From Gammaproteobacteria bacterium (GTDB taxonomy: Bacteria; Pseudomonadota; Gammaproteobacteria; Steroidobacterales; Steroidobacteraceae), in contig JANYJY010000068.1 in assembly GCA_025358295.1 (NCBI GenBank), positions 1 through 64,000 on the forward strand: DNA of 64,000 bases, in the 5' to 3' direction. A program made the position numbers and the translations under genes. Positions 8,560-20,026 of the stretch are shown here, in pieces. Under the pieces are notes generated by a model. It saw only the letters and a list, made by a program, of their open reading frames with translations, was not told the origin of the DNA and did no database searches. Within the stretch, counting starts at the first letter, position 1; the number at the start of each line of letters is the position of its first letter.

Positions 8560-10794
8560 TTGTTCAAATACCACTTATTAGCGCGTGCCTGTGCGTGCCG
8601 CGCCGTCGCGGTATCGGGAGCGGCATTGGTAATGTTGCTGGGACTGGCCGCAGCGCCGGCGTCGGCTGCAAGCCCTGCGCACGCACCCGGCGATGTCGAT
8701 GCGGCGCGGCTGCAAGCCGCCGACTCGGAACCGAACAACTGGTTCACGGGCGGGCGCGACAAGAACGGCACTTATTATTCGCCGCTGGCGGATATCGACG
8801 CAAAAAACATCAACAAGCTGGGCTTTGCCTGGCAATACGATTTGGGCATGCCCATGCGAGGTCAGGAAGCGACCCCCATCGTGATCGATGGAGTCATGTA
8901 CACCTCGGGAACCTGGGGTTACGTGTATGCAGTGGACGCAGCGACCGGCAAGGAACTGTGGCGCTACGATCCGAAGCCCGATTACTTCCGTGGCAGACAT
9001 CCCTGCTGCGACCTGGTCAACCGCGGAGTCGCGGTCTGGAAGGGCAAGGTGTACGTGGCCTCGATCGACGGACGGCTGCATGCGCTGAACGCCGTGACCG
9101 GCAAGAAAATCTGGGACGCCGACACCATTACCGATCACAAGCTGCCCTACTCCAGCACCGGCGCGCCGCAAATCGCAGGCGCGGTGGTGGTCATCGGCAA
9201 CAGCGGCGCGGACATGGGTCATACCGCAGTGCGCGGCTATGTCGCGGCTTACGACTTGGAGACGGGCGCCTTCAAATGGCGCTTCTATACCGTACCGCCC
9301 GCGGTCGGACAGCCCTACGAAAATCCCGAACTGGCCCAGGCGGATAAAACATGGGATTCGCACCGTAAACCGGAATACAACGGCGGCGGCACGGCCTGGG
9401 ATGGATTCGCCTACGACCCGGACTTGAATTTGGTCTATTTCGGCACAGCCAACGCAGCGCCCTACGATCTGCGCCAGCTGGGGCCCGCGCGGCTGGACAG
9501 CTTGTTTACCGCCTCCATCATTGCGCTGGATGCGACGACCGGCCGCATGGCCTGGCATTATCAGACGACACCGCGCGACAGCTGGGACTACGACTCGGTA
9601 CAGAAACTGATTCTGGCGGACATGCCCAGCGACGACAAAACACGGCCCGTCATCATGCAGGCGACGAAGAACGGCTTCTTCTATGTGCTCGACCGCAAGA
9701 CCGGGGAGCTGCTCTCCGCCAAGAACTATGCCTTCGTGAACTGGGCCTCGCATGTCGACATGAAGACCGGCCGGCCGGTCCTCACCAAGAATGCCGATTG
9801 GTATTCGTCGCCGAAGAATGTGTATCCCTCGTGGTCGGGAGCACACACCTGGAACCCCATGTCCTATAGTGCGCAAACCCACTTGGTTTACATCCCTGTC
9901 ATTGATCTATCCGCGATCTGGGTCGACATGTTGCACAACGGCGGCACGGTGAAATATCTCGACGGGTTCTTCACGGTGAACGGCATTTATCCCGACGACA
10001 CCTACGACGCGGATGCGATCCGGCGCCTGTATGGACCGCTGCCGGATTTACAATCGCTGAAGTCGACCCGAAAGGTCAAGCTGGTGCGCGAGCTGTTGCG
10101 CGCCTGGGATCCCGTGGCACAGAAAATCGTGTGGGAACACGAGACTTCGTCGGGCATCCGCGGCTACGACGGTGGCGTGATGTCGACCGCCGGAAACCTG
10201 GTATTTCAGGGGCGCGGCAGCGGCGAACTCTGGGTTTACGCGGCCGATACGGGCAAGGTATTGAAGGTCATCAAGACGGGCAGTCACATCATGGCCGCGC
10301 CGATGACCTACGCCATCGGCGGCGAGCAATTCGTGGCCGTCCAGGCAGGCTACGGCGGCACCGCCATTACGGTGGGTCCGATACCGCCAAGCAGCGCGGC
10401 GCTCAAATATCAAAACGTCAACCGCATCATGGCTTTCAAGCTAGGCGGTGGTGCCGTGCCGACGCCGGCGCCGCGAGTCGAAGCGCCCTTTGAGAAGCCA
10501 CCGACTCAGAGCGCCGATCAGGCGCAGATTGCGGCAGGCGAAATCAAATTCATCGAGGAATGTTCGCGCTGCCATACGTTCGGGCCGAGCAGCACTCCGG
10601 ACCTGCGCAAGCTCAACGCTGGGCTGCACGCGGCTTTTAAAGATATCGTGTTGAAAGGAGTGTTGGCGCCCGCGGGCATGGAACGTTTCGACGATATCCT
10701 GAGCGACCAAGATGTGGACAATATCCATGCGTACTTGATCGACCAGAGTTGGGCTGCGTATCGGCAGCAGGAGAAAGCGGCCGGGCACCCCTGA
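8560..10794 (+). CDS. PQQ-dependent quinohemoprotein alcohol dehydrogenase (type II)
   Basis: This periplasmic enzyme oxidises an alcohol or aldehyde with PQQ and passes electrons to its own heme c. I chose the TTG at 8560 because AGGAG lies eight bases upstream and it gives a clean signal peptide (MFKYHLLARACACR, hydrophobic core, APASA); an in-frame ATG at 8518 adds 14 residues and has no ribosome site. Counting from 8518, vicinal Cys163-Cys164 is the disulfide next to PQQ, Asp357 is the catalytic base, and Asp359 two residues later is the residue seen in lanthanide-dependent enzymes. The beta-propeller is followed by a cytochrome domain with CSRCH at 682-686 and a likely Met ligand in AGMERF. 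The substrate is unknown. Confidence 0.88.
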   Translation: MFKYHLLARACACRAVAVSGAALVMLLGLAAAPASAASPAHAPGDVDAARLQAADSEPNNWFTGGRDKNGTYYSPLADIDAKNINKLGFAWQYDLGMPMRGQEATPIVIDGVMYTSGTWGYVYAVDAATGKELWRYDPKPDYFRGRHPCCDLVNRGVAVWKGKVYVASIDGRLHALNAVTGKKIWDADTITDHKLPYSSTGAPQIAGAVVVIGNSGADMGHTAVRGYVAAYDLETGAFKWRFYTVPPAVGQPYENPELAQADKTWDSHRKPEYNGGGTAWDGFAYDPDLNLVYFGTANAAPYDLRQLGPARLDSLFTASIIALDATTGRMAWHYQTTPRDSWDYDSVQKLILADMPSDDKTRPVIMQATKNGFFYVLDRKTGELLSAKNYAFVNWASHVDMKTGRPVLTKNADWYSSPKNVYPSWSGAHTWNPMSYSAQTHLVYIPVIDLSAIWVDMLHNGGTVKYLDGFFTVNGIYPDDTYDADAIRRLYGPLPDLQSLKSTRKVKLVRELLRAWDPVAQKIVWEHETSSGIRGYDGGVMSTAGNLVFQGRGSGELWVYAADTGKVLKVIKTGSHIMAAPMTYAIGGEQFVAVQAGYGGTAITVGPIPPSSAALKYQNVNRIMAFKLGGGAVPTPAPRVEAPFEKPPTQSADQAQIAAGEIKFIEECSRCHTFGPSSTPDLRKLNAGLHAAFKDIVLKGVLAPAGMERFDDILSDQDVDNIHAYLIDQSWAAYRQQEKAAGHP

Positions 10795-10815
10795 AGCGGC
10801 GGAGCGCGCGAAACC

Positions 10816-11271
10816 ATGTCGGTCCGTCTCGCTACGCCGGACGATGCGGAGCAAATCGCGCCGCTGGTGGAGCGGTATTGGCAATTCGAGTCCATCGCCG
10901 GATTTGATCGGCTGCGCATCACGGCGCTGCTGGCGAGTTTGCTGTCGGAGCCGCAGCGCGGCGCGTGCTGGGTGATCGAGGCGCAAGGCCGGCTTTGCGG
11001 CTACTTGCTGGCCGTGTTCATGTTTAGCCTCGAGCATGGGGGACTGATGGCGGAAATCGACGAGCTATTCGTTACCGACGAGATGCGTTCGACGGGAGCC
11101 GGCGCGCGCCTCCTGGCACAGGCCGAGCGCGATCTCGCGGAGCGAGGTTTGGTCCGATTGCAATTGCAACTCGGGACCGGCAACCATCGCGGACGGCTTT
11201 TCTACGTTCGACATGGGTTTTCCGCACGCGCCGGCTATGAGTTGCTCGATAAGCCCCTGGGCAACAACTAA
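10816..11271 (+). CDS. GNAT-family N-acetyltransferase
   Basis: The 151-residue protein has the acetyl-CoA binding motif RSTGAGARLLAQAER near residue 95 and the preceding beta strands of the GNAT fold (EIDELFVTDEM). It starts with VRLATPDDAEQIAPLVE, typical of the family. The acceptor cannot be deduced. It lies 21 bases after the PQQ dehydrogenase and directly before an acyl-CoA ligase, so the three may share a transcript. Confidence 0.85.
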   Translation: MSVRLATPDDAEQIAPLVERYWQFESIAGFDRLRITALLASLLSEPQRGACWVIEAQGRLCGYLLAVFMFSLEHGGLMAEIDELFVTDEMRSTGAGARLLAQAERDLAERGLVRLQLQLGTGNHRGRLFYVRHGFSARAGYELLDKPLGNN

Positions 11272-11272
11272 A

Positions 11273-12895
11273 ATGCTGCAACCCGGACTGATGATGGATC
11301 GGCCTTTGTTGGTATCGGCCATTCTGGAACACGCCGCCGCTCAGTTCGGCGCAGCGCAGATCGTGTCGCGCGAGACTCATGGCCCGGTGTTTCGCTACAC
11401 CTATGCCGAGTGCGCCGCGCGCGCGCGGCGCCTGGCTAACGCTCTGCACGGTTTGGGTTTGGCGACCGGCAGCGCGGTGGGATCGATTGCCTGGAACAAT
11501 CATCGCCATCTGGAGGCCTACTATGCTGTCTCGGGCAGCGGCATGGTGATGCACACCATCAATCCGCGGCTGCATCCGGAACAGTTGATCTATGTCATCA
11601 ACCACGCCGACGACCGCGTGCTGTTGTTCGACGCCACGTTTGCACCGCTGATAGCCGGGATTGCCGCCCTGTGTCCCGGGGTTGAGGCATGGATTTGTCT
11701 CAGCGATTCGGCGCACATGCCCGAGGTCCGAGGAATCGGCAACCTGCTCTGCTACGAGGAGCTTCTTTCCCCGAGCAGCGAACAATTCGAATGGCCCGAG
11801 TTCGACGAACGCACCGCTGCCGCTCTGTGCTACACCTCCGGCACGACGGGCGACCCCAAGGGATCGCTCTATTCGCATCGCTCCTTGGTGCTCAACGCCA
11901 TCACCATCTGCATGCCCGGAATTCTCGGGCTGTCCCAACGGGAGGTCCTGCTGCCCATCGTCCCCATGTTCCATGTCAACGCCTGGTGCAGCCCTTATGC
12001 CGCATTAATTGCGGGCGCCAAGCTGGTATTGCCCGGACCGCGACTGGACGGCGCTGGATTGCACGACATGATGGAAACCGAGAGCGTGACGGTCAGCGCT
12101 GGCGTACCGACAGTATGGTTTGGGCTCGTGCAGTATCTGGAGCAGCAGCAGATAAAGCTGTCGAGCGTGCGGGTCATTATCTCCGGGGGATCCGCCATGC
12201 CGTACGCCCTGGCAGCCACTCTGAGCGATCGCTACGGCATCGAGGTGCGGCACGGCTGGGGAATGACCGAGACCACGGCAGTGGCCACCTTAAACGCTTT
12301 GGATGCCGAGCAGATGAAACTGCCCGCAGAGGAGCGGCATGCGATCGTGACCAAGCAGGGAAGAAGCGTGTTCGGCGTGGACATCAAGGTTGTCGATGAT
12401 CGCGGCGACACATTGCCGCGCGACGGTAAGTCGCAGGGCGAACTCATGGTCCGTGGCCACTGGATCGTGAGCGGCTATTTCAAGTGCGCGACCTCGCCGC
12501 TTAGTGCCGGATGGTTTCCCACCGGCGACATCGCCAGCATCGATGCTCACGGCGTGATGCAGATCAAGGATCGCGTCAAGGATTTGATCAAGACTGGCGG
12601 CGAATGGGTCAGTTCCATCGACTTGGAAAATGTCGCCGTCGCTCATCCCGCGGTGGCGTTCGCGGCCGTGATCGGCGTAAAGCACCCGAAGTGGCAGGAG
12701 AGACCCCTGCTGTTCATCGTGCGCAAGCAAGGCCGGACTCTGCAGCGAGAAGAAATCGTCGAATTTCTATCCACGCGCGTTGCCCGCCTATGCGTTCCGG
12801 ACGAGGTGATTTTTTTGGACTCGCTGCCGGTGGGAGGAACAGGCAAAGTGCAGAAGGCTGTACTGAGAGAGCAATACGGAGACGTATTCAAATGA
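11273..12895 (+). CDS. AMP-forming acyl-CoA synthetase (medium-chain / AlkK-like)
   Basis: The 540-residue protein of the ANL superfamily activates a carboxylic acid as acyl-AMP and then acyl-CoA. Visible motifs are the P-loop [11 protein letters not shown], the GWGMTETT adenylate-binding motif, TGDIASID and the C-terminal hinge [21 protein letters not shown] 11273, two bases after the acetyltransferase stop, is chosen; an earlier in-frame ATG at 11213 lies inside that gene. Family members include AlkK and 3-methylmercaptopropionate-CoA ligase DmdB; the substrate cannot be told from sequence alone. The stop overlaps an ATG of the next frame, so the small downstream gene may be coupled. Confidence 0.88.
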   Translation: MLQPGLMMDRPLLVSAILEHAAAQFGAAQIVSRETHGPVFRYTYAECAARARRLANALHGLGLATGSAVGSIAWNNHRHLEAYYAVSGSGMVMHTINPRLHPEQLIYVINHADDRVLLFDATFAPLIAGIAALCPGVEAWICLSDSAHMPEVRGIGNLLCYEELLSPSSEQFEWPEFDERTAAALCYTSGTTGDPKGSLYSHRSLVLNAITICMPGILGLSQREVLLPIVPMFHVNAWCSPYAALIAGAKLVLPGPRLDGAGLHDMMETESVTVSAGVPTVWFGLVQYLEQQQIKLSSVRVIISGGSAMPYALAATLSDRYGIEVRHGWGMTETTAVATLNALDAEQMKLPAEERHAIVTKQGRSVFGVDIKVVDDRGDTLPRDGKSQGELMVRGHWIVSGYFKCATSPLSAGWFPTGDIASIDAHGVMQIKDRVKDLIKTGGEWVSSIDLENVAVAHPAVAFAAVIGVKHPKWQERPLLFIVRKQGRTLQREEIVEFLSTRVARLCVPDEVIFLDSLPVGGTGKVQKAVLREQYGDVFK

Positions 12896-12915
12896 GGCGC
12901 AGGAGCGTGACTGTC

Positions 12916-13218
12916 ATGACCAAATATATTGCGGTATGCATTTTTGTCGGCTGGGCCGCAGCGCCATTGTGCACTGCATACGCGGCGGACAATCCGGCCG
13001 CCCCTGCGGCCGAAACGGTGAAGGCGGACGCCAAAACCGTCGCCGCAGTCGTCAAACGCGACGCCAAATCCGTGTCGGCGGCCGCCAAGAGCGGCGCTCG
13101 CCAAGTCGCGGTCGCGGCCAGGGATTTCGGCCACGAAATTGCAACCGCGGCCAAACACGCCGCAAAAAAGGTCAAAACAGCCGTGAAACCCGAAAAATCG
13201 GGGCAAGCCGCCGATTAA
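12916..13218 (+). CDS. small secreted Ala/Lys-rich protein
   Basis: The 100-residue product has a signal peptide (MTKYIAVCIFVGWAAAPLC, then AYAAD). The rest is low complexity, rich in Ala, Lys and Val, with many short repeats of the type KxDAKxVAAxVK that would form an amphipathic basic helix. I recognise no family. AGGAG lies ten bases before ATG 12916; another in-frame ATG at 12892 overlaps the acyl-CoA ligase stop and adds eight residues. A histone-H1-like or surface-coating role is only a guess. Confidence 0.6.
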   Translation: MTKYIAVCIFVGWAAAPLCTAYAADNPAAPAAETVKADAKTVAAVVKRDAKSVSAAAKSGARQVAVAARDFGHEIATAAKHAAKKVKTAVKPEKSGQAAD

Positions 13219-13340
13219 AGCTGAGTGCCACGTTTCCGGCACACATGAGCAGAACTGGAGATTGCTCAAGTTTTAATCGTTTGTCGCCAGAAGCGCGCCC
13301 GCCTATGGTGACTACCATGCGCATGCCACCGGAGTTCTCG

Positions 13341-13751
13341 ATGAAAATATTGCCGCTTTCTCTTGTGGCTGTTCTGGCAGTAAGTGCCGTCGCCGGCGCC
13401 GCCGCTCTTCCTGCGGAACGCTCGGTCTCATTGACCCAGGACCCGCTCATCATGCGGCTCAACAAGGATGAGTTCCGTATTGCATTCGGCATCAATGGCG
13501 AGCGCTGCGGCACCAATGGCTGCAACGGCATGATCCGCTACCGGGTCGACTGGAAGACCGCGGATGGCACAAAGCGTTCCGAGACCAAGCACGTCAACTA
13601 CACCGTGTCGCCGCTTGCGAATCGCACCATCGCGGTGGACCGACAATACTTCGATACCGCTGAAGGGCAGCATACGACCGAAGTCGTCAAGGTCAGCATC
13701 GACACCATTACCTGCCGCGATGGAGTGGGCGACAGCATCGAACGCCTGTAG
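13341..13751 (+). CDS. secreted protein of unknown function
   Basis: The 136-residue product starts with MKILPLSLVAVLAVSAVAG and a likely cleavage after AGAAA, so it is probably periplasmic. GGAG lies six bases before the ATG. The mature part has a CGTNGC pair and a C-terminal Cys, and a beta-rich look (RYRVDWKTADG, NYTVSPLANRTI) suggesting an immunoglobulin-like or lipocalin-size sandwich. No family recognised. It is transcribed toward the convergent carbonic anhydrase gene six bases away. Confidence 0.6.
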   Translation: MKILPLSLVAVLAVSAVAGAAALPAERSVSLTQDPLIMRLNKDEFRIAFGINGERCGTNGCNGMIRYRVDWKTADGTKRSETKHVNYTVSPLANRTIAVDRQYFDTAEGQHTTEVVKVSIDTITCRDGVGDSIERL

Positions 13752-13757
13752 CTCGCG

Positions 13758-14288
13758 CTAGGGTTCGGGGATCAACTGCAGCTGATCTCGATAGTGATTA
13801 CCGCGCGCCGCATAGTTCGCGGCATTCAATAAAAGATTGCGCCGCTCCTGGTCGGTAAGTTCGCGCACGACCTTCGCGGGCGCTCCCACTATAAGCGTTC
13901 CGTCCGGGAACACCTTGCGCTCGGTGATGATTGCACCGGCACCGACCAAACAACCCTTGCCGATGACGGCCGCATTCAACACCACCGCCTGGATGCCGAT
14001 CAGCGAGCCCTCGCCGATGGTGCAACCGTGCAGCATGGCCTGATGTCCGATCGATACATTCTCTCCCACCATCAGCGGGAATCCCGGATCCGTGTGCATG
14101 ACGCTCCCATCCTGCACATTGCTGTTGGCGCCGATGCTGATCACTTCGTTGTCGCCCCGCAAAATCGCGCCGAACCAGACATTGCTATGGTCGCCCAGGA
14201 CCACATTGCCGATGATGGAAACACCGGGTGCGACATACGCGCTGGGCGCAATGGTGGGCGACAAACTGCCCAGCCTATACAAAGCCAT
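13758..14288 (-). CDS. gamma-class carbonic anhydrase family protein (YrdA-like)
   Basis: The 176-residue protein is a left-handed beta-helix with hexapeptide repeats, as in YrdA/PaaY and the Cam family. Putative metal-binding histidines occur in MHTDPG, IGHQAML and the following HGC, in the usual pattern. The ATG at 14288 is preceded by AGGAG seven bases away; a longer reading to 14399 lacks support. Members may be carbonic anhydrases, CoA-thioester acyltransferases or unassigned metalloproteins; no neighbour decides the role. Confidence 0.85.
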   Translation of the reverse strand: MALYRLGSLSPTIAPSAYVAPGVSIIGNVVLGDHSNVWFGAILRGDNEVISIGANSNVQDGSVMHTDPGFPLMVGENVSIGHQAMLHGCTIGEGSLIGIQAVVLNAAVIGKGCLVGAGAIITERKVFPDGTLIVGAPAKVVRELTDQERRNLLLNAANYAARGNHYRDQLQLIPEP

Positions 14289-14379
14289 AATTACTCCTGC
14301 GCTCGTGGCATACCATTTTTGGCAAGGGTAGAGACCATACCCCACAACCGGGGCGGTCCATAGCCTGCTGCTATCATCG

Positions 14380-15729
14380 ATGCCGATGATGAATGACATT
14401 CCACCGAACCCCGACGGTCCGCGGCAAGGCTGGCTTGCAGCCTTGGCTCACCTGTGGCTGTTACGGCCGGTCGACTCTGCACCGGCCGGCACTCCCCTGC
14501 GCGCCACTCTCATCATGGCGGCAGCCTGGCTCGCAGCCTGGACCGCCATCAACCGATGGCAGTCGCAACCGGAGCCGTTATTTACCGCCGCCGGCATTCC
14601 TCTGCTCGCCTGGTACGCATTGGCCGTTCTCGCGTTGGCGGAACTGCTGCGTCGTCGGGCGCGGCCGACCGCGGCGTATGGGTCCATGCTGGCGCTGGCG
14701 ATGGGAGCGGTACCGGTACCGCTGGTCTTTGCGGGCATGGCGGTGCCTTACCTCGGCGACTGGTTACTGGGCGCAACCGGCATCGTAGCGGCCTATGTGC
14801 TGCTGTACTTGGCACGTGGCCTGCGCGCAACCACCGGTGAAACGCAGCGCTCAACGGCCTGCGCCGGGCTGGCTTTCGTCGCCCTATTCGTCTGGCTTAC
14901 GAACGCGCTGGATGTCATCCCGGACGTGTGGAACCCGCGCGAAACACAAACCGCGCAGAGCGGTGATGATCTTGTGGATGGGGAAGAAATCCTGTTCGAG
15001 CAGGCCGCCCGTATCGATGCGGCGCTGGGGACTGTGAGCCGCCCGGCCGCGCCAAATCCTCAAGCCTTCTTCCTGGGCTTTGCCGGGGTGGGCGATGAGA
15101 AGGTGTTCGCTCAAGAAATTCAATTGGCATCGAGAGTACTCGGAGAGCGCTACGGCATCGGCACCCGCAGTGTGTCGTTGATTAACGATGAGCGAGACTT
15201 GCAGCGCGCGCCGCTGGCAACCGTATCGGGCCTGAAATACGCGCTGCACGGCCTGGCCTCCCGCATGGATCTTGACCGAGACGTGCTGTTCCTGGCGATC
15301 TCCTCGCACGGCACGGAAGATCCGGCAATTGCAGTCGCGAACTCGCAGCTGCCACTCAATGATCTGACCGATGAGGATCTCGCCGAGGCCCTGCACGAAT
15401 CAGGAATCAAATGGCGGGTGATCATCATTTCGGCCTGCTACGCCGGGGGATTCATTGAATCCTTGAGCGACTCACACACCATTGTCATCACGGCCGCCGC
15501 CGCTGATCGCACCTCGTTCGGCTGCTCCAACGACCGCGATCTGACCTACTTCGGCGAAGCCTTCTATCGCGACGCGCTGCCCGATGCCGCCTCATTGCGC
15601 CAGGCATTCGACGCCGCCAAATCGGCCATCGACGCGCGCGAGCGCCGCGAACACGTCACGCCATCCAAGCCGCAGGCCTATTTCGGTGCGGAAATTCAGG
15701 CGAAGCTCGACGCCATCAGCCCCCATTGA
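14380..15729 (+). CDS. membrane-anchored C13-family (legumain/caspase-like) peptidase
   Basis: The 449-residue protein has an N-terminal membrane part with about four hydrophobic segments (residues about 45-175) and a C-terminal caspase-fold domain from about 225. The catalytic pair is His310 in SSHGTED and Cys353 in SACYAGG, both in the expected context for clan CD C13 peptidases. Cleavage specificity and targets are unknown. Three candidate ATGs (14380, 14386, 14389) follow a TATCAT box closely, so a leaderless message is possible. The stop overlaps the TTG start of the antiporter gene. Confidence 0.82.
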   Translation: MPMMNDIPPNPDGPRQGWLAALAHLWLLRPVDSAPAGTPLRATLIMAAAWLAAWTAINRWQSQPEPLFTAAGIPLLAWYALAVLALAELLRRRARPTAAYGSMLALAMGAVPVPLVFAGMAVPYLGDWLLGATGIVAAYVLLYLARGLRATTGETQRSTACAGLAFVALFVWLTNALDVIPDVWNPRETQTAQSGDDLVDGEEILFEQAARIDAALGTVSRPAAPNPQAFFLGFAGVGDEKVFAQEIQLASRVLGERYGIGTRSVSLINDERDLQRAPLATVSGLKYALHGLASRMDLDRDVLFLAISSHGTEDPAIAVANSQLPLNDLTDEDLAEALHESGIKWRVIIISACYAGGFIESLSDSHTIVITAAAADRTSFGCSNDRDLTYFGEAFYRDALPDAASLRQAFDAAKSAIDARERREHVTPSKPQAYFGAEIQAKLDAISPH

Positions 15730-16910
15730 CGACCAATCTGACGCAATTGGGTTTCTTGCTGTTCGTCGCCTCGCTGGTGGCCATCCTGACCCGGCGTCTG
15801 CGGCTTCCCTATACCGTGGGGCTGGTGCTCGCCGGCATGGGCCTGTATCTACTGCATATCAAGATGCATCTGCACCTCACCAAGGACCTGATTTTCTCGG
15901 TTTTCCTGCCGCCGCTGATTTTCGAAGCGGCGCTGTGCATCAACTGGAAGGAATTCAAGCAAGACCTGCCGGTGGTGGCGCTGCTGGCGACCCTCGGCGT
16001 GGTGATCGCCGCCGGCGTCACCGCCGCGGGCATGCATTACGCATTGAGTTGGGACTGGGGCAGCGCGCTGGTCTTCGGTGCATTGATTGCCGCCACCGAT
16101 CCGGTCTCGGTCATTGCCACGTTCAAGGAGGCCGGAGTGCATGGCCGCTTGCGCCTGCTCATCGAGGCAGAGAGCTTGTTGAACGACGGCACGGCGGCCG
16201 TCGCCTTCGTGGCAGTGCTGGGCGTGCTGGCCGGGCAGCATCAAAGCGTTGCATCGATCGGCGCCTCGCTGGCTCTGACCATAGGCGGCGGCGGCGCCAT
16301 CGGCGCCGTGATCGCCCTTGGCTTCATGGCATTGGCCGGACGGGCCGAGGATCGCCTGGTGGAAATCACCCTGACCACGCTGACGGCCTATGGCTCGTTC
16401 TTCGTGGCCGAGCACTTTCACTGTTCCGGCGTGCTCGCCGCGCTGACCGCCGGGTTGATCGTCGGAAATTTTCGATCCGCCGGCGCCATTTCAGACAACG
16501 GCCGCCAATCCCTGGATGCGTTCTGGGAATATGCGGCCTTCCTGAGCAATTCACTGATATTCATCTTGATCGGCATTCAAGAAGCGCAGCAGCATTTCAA
16601 TGGCTTGTGGACACCGGTGGCAATCGCGATTGCGCTGGTAACCCTGGGAAGGGCAACCTCCATCTATCCGCTGTGTGCGATGTTCGCGGGCAGTTCCTTC
16701 ACAATCGATGCGCGCCACCAGCACATTTTGTTTTGGGGCGGTTTACGCGGTGCATTAGCGCTGGCGCTCGCCCTTGCCATACCCGAGGATCTGCCTCAAC
16801 ACGACGCCATCGTTACCCTCACGTTCGCGGTCGTCGCGTTTTCCGTGTTCGCGCAGGGACTGACTATCACTCCGCTGCTGCGGCGCCTGGGACAGATCGA
16901 CCCGCGCTGA
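15726..16910 (+). CDS. CPA1-family Na+/H+ antiporter
   Basis: The 394-residue integral membrane protein is built of about 12 hydrophobic helices. It has the CPA1 signature ATDPVSV with the ion-binding Asp, followed by EAESLLNDGTA and a late GGLRGALALALAL helix. It is shorter than NhaP-type proteins with a cytoplasmic tail; no such tail is present. The start is a TTG overlapping the peptidase stop (TTGA), implying coupled translation. It ends four bases from the convergent XRE regulator. Confidence 0.88.
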   Translation: MTTNLTQLGFLLFVASLVAILTRRLRLPYTVGLVLAGMGLYLLHIKMHLHLTKDLIFSVFLPPLIFEAALCINWKEFKQDLPVVALLATLGVVIAAGVTAAGMHYALSWDWGSALVFGALIAATDPVSVIATFKEAGVHGRLRLLIEAESLLNDGTAAVAFVAVLGVLAGQHQSVASIGASLALTIGGGGAIGAVIALGFMALAGRAEDRLVEITLTTLTAYGSFFVAEHFHCSGVLAALTAGLIVGNFRSAGAISDNGRQSLDAFWEYAAFLSNSLIFILIGIQEAQQHFNGLWTPVAIAIALVTLGRATSIYPLCAMFAGSSFTIDARHQHILFWGGLRGALALALALAIPEDLPQHDAIVTLTFAVVAFSVFAQGLTITPLLRRLGQIDPR

Positions 16911-16914
16911 TCGC

Positions 16915-17553
16915 CTAGGTATTTTGGTCGTCGTACATGATGATGGAGAGCATCCGTATCGGCACTTTGTCCAAAGTCTCCGGACCATGCGGCACATCGC
17001 CGCGGAAGCTCAAGGAATCGCCCGCCGCGAGCGGATAGCTATGGCTGCCATGCCTATAAGTCAGAGAACCGGCTAGGATATAGATGAATTCCGTGCCCGG
17101 GTGCTGAAAGCCCGGAAAGACTTCGCTCTTGTCCGTCAGCGTCACAAGAAAGGGCTCGAAGGATTTTCGCGGACCCCGCTGAGCGGCCAGCAGGTGGTAG
17201 GTATGGCCGCGACGAGTGCCACGTCGAACCACTTCGAGCCCCTGGCCGGCAGGCACCCTTTGCGCTCCTTCCTCGTCGCCACCCACTTGCTGCAGCAGCA
17301 GTGCGGGCCGTACGCCGAGCGCGCCCGCCAAGGCAACCAGCGTCTCCAAACTCGGCGTGACATGCCCTGTTTCCAACCGGCTGAGCATTCCGGCGCTGAT
17401 ACCGGCGGAGGTCGCCACATCGGTCAGCGTTAAGTCCTGGCTCTCCCGCACCCGACGCGCGACGGCACCGAGTTGCCGCCCCACATTGCCGGCATTGCCC
17501 GATGCGATCGTGACAATGGCATCCGCCTTCGGCTTTTTGGGTACACGTGCCAC
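16915..17553 (-). CDS. XRE-family regulator with C-terminal cupin domain
   Basis: The 212-residue protein combines a helix-turn-helix of the Cro/C1 type (residues about 27-85, with LTDVATSAGISAGMLSRLE) and a cupin sensor domain (about 135-208, with HPGTEFIYILAGSL and HGPETLDKVP). Such proteins often control amine and polyamine genes such as puu. It is divergent from the trimethylamine dehydrogenase operon, so it most likely controls that operon and itself. The ligand is unknown; trimethylamine, dimethylamine or an aldehyde are candidates. Confidence 0.88.
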   Translation of the reverse strand: MARVPKKPKADAIVTIASGNAGNVGRQLGAVARRVRESQDLTLTDVATSAGISAGMLSRLETGHVTPSLETLVALAGALGVRPALLLQQVGGDEEGAQRVPAGQGLEVVRRGTRRGHTYHLLAAQRGPRKSFEPFLVTLTDKSEVFPGFQHPGTEFIYILAGSLTYRHGSHSYPLAAGDSLSFRGDVPHGPETLDKVPIRMLSIIMYDDQNT

Positions 17554-17617
17554 GCGAGGCCCCTTCTATGTCCTGTGAATGGGCAAGGACCACAGCTTCC
17601 ATGCGCCTACCAGTCAA

Positions 17618-17648
17618 TTTACACTGCACGCAATAAGTTTGCACTACA
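17618..17648. promoter_or_regulatory. direct repeat TTTACACTGCA / TTTGCACTACA upstream of the TMA operon
   Basis: Two 11-base half sites that differ at two positions begin 20 bases apart (17618 and 17638), nearly two helical turns. They lie in the 278-base gap between the XRE-cupin gene and tmd and overlap a weak promoter-like pair, TTGCAC at 17639 and TATTTA at 17662. They are the best operator candidates in the gap. No strong terminator or small gene was seen in the rest of the gap. Confidence 0.4.
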
Positions 17649-17813
17649 GTAACTGACATGCTATTTATTTCCGATGCTCGCGCACTCACCATATTGCTCG
17701 TCGCGCACTCCCGATTGGCGTGCCGATCATCTGGCAAGCGCCGCTCGAACGAGAATATGATACGAGTTCCTCGCCTCGCGGGGCGAGTCCTTCCCAAATA
17801 AACACCGCTATAA

Positions 17814-20024
<2,211 letters not shown>

Positions 20025-20026
20025 CC

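Noticed and set aside
12936-13340. N-terminal extension of the secreted protein gene at 13341
   Set aside because: The extension overlaps the preceding small gene in another frame and hides a good signal peptide with its own ribosome site at 13341.
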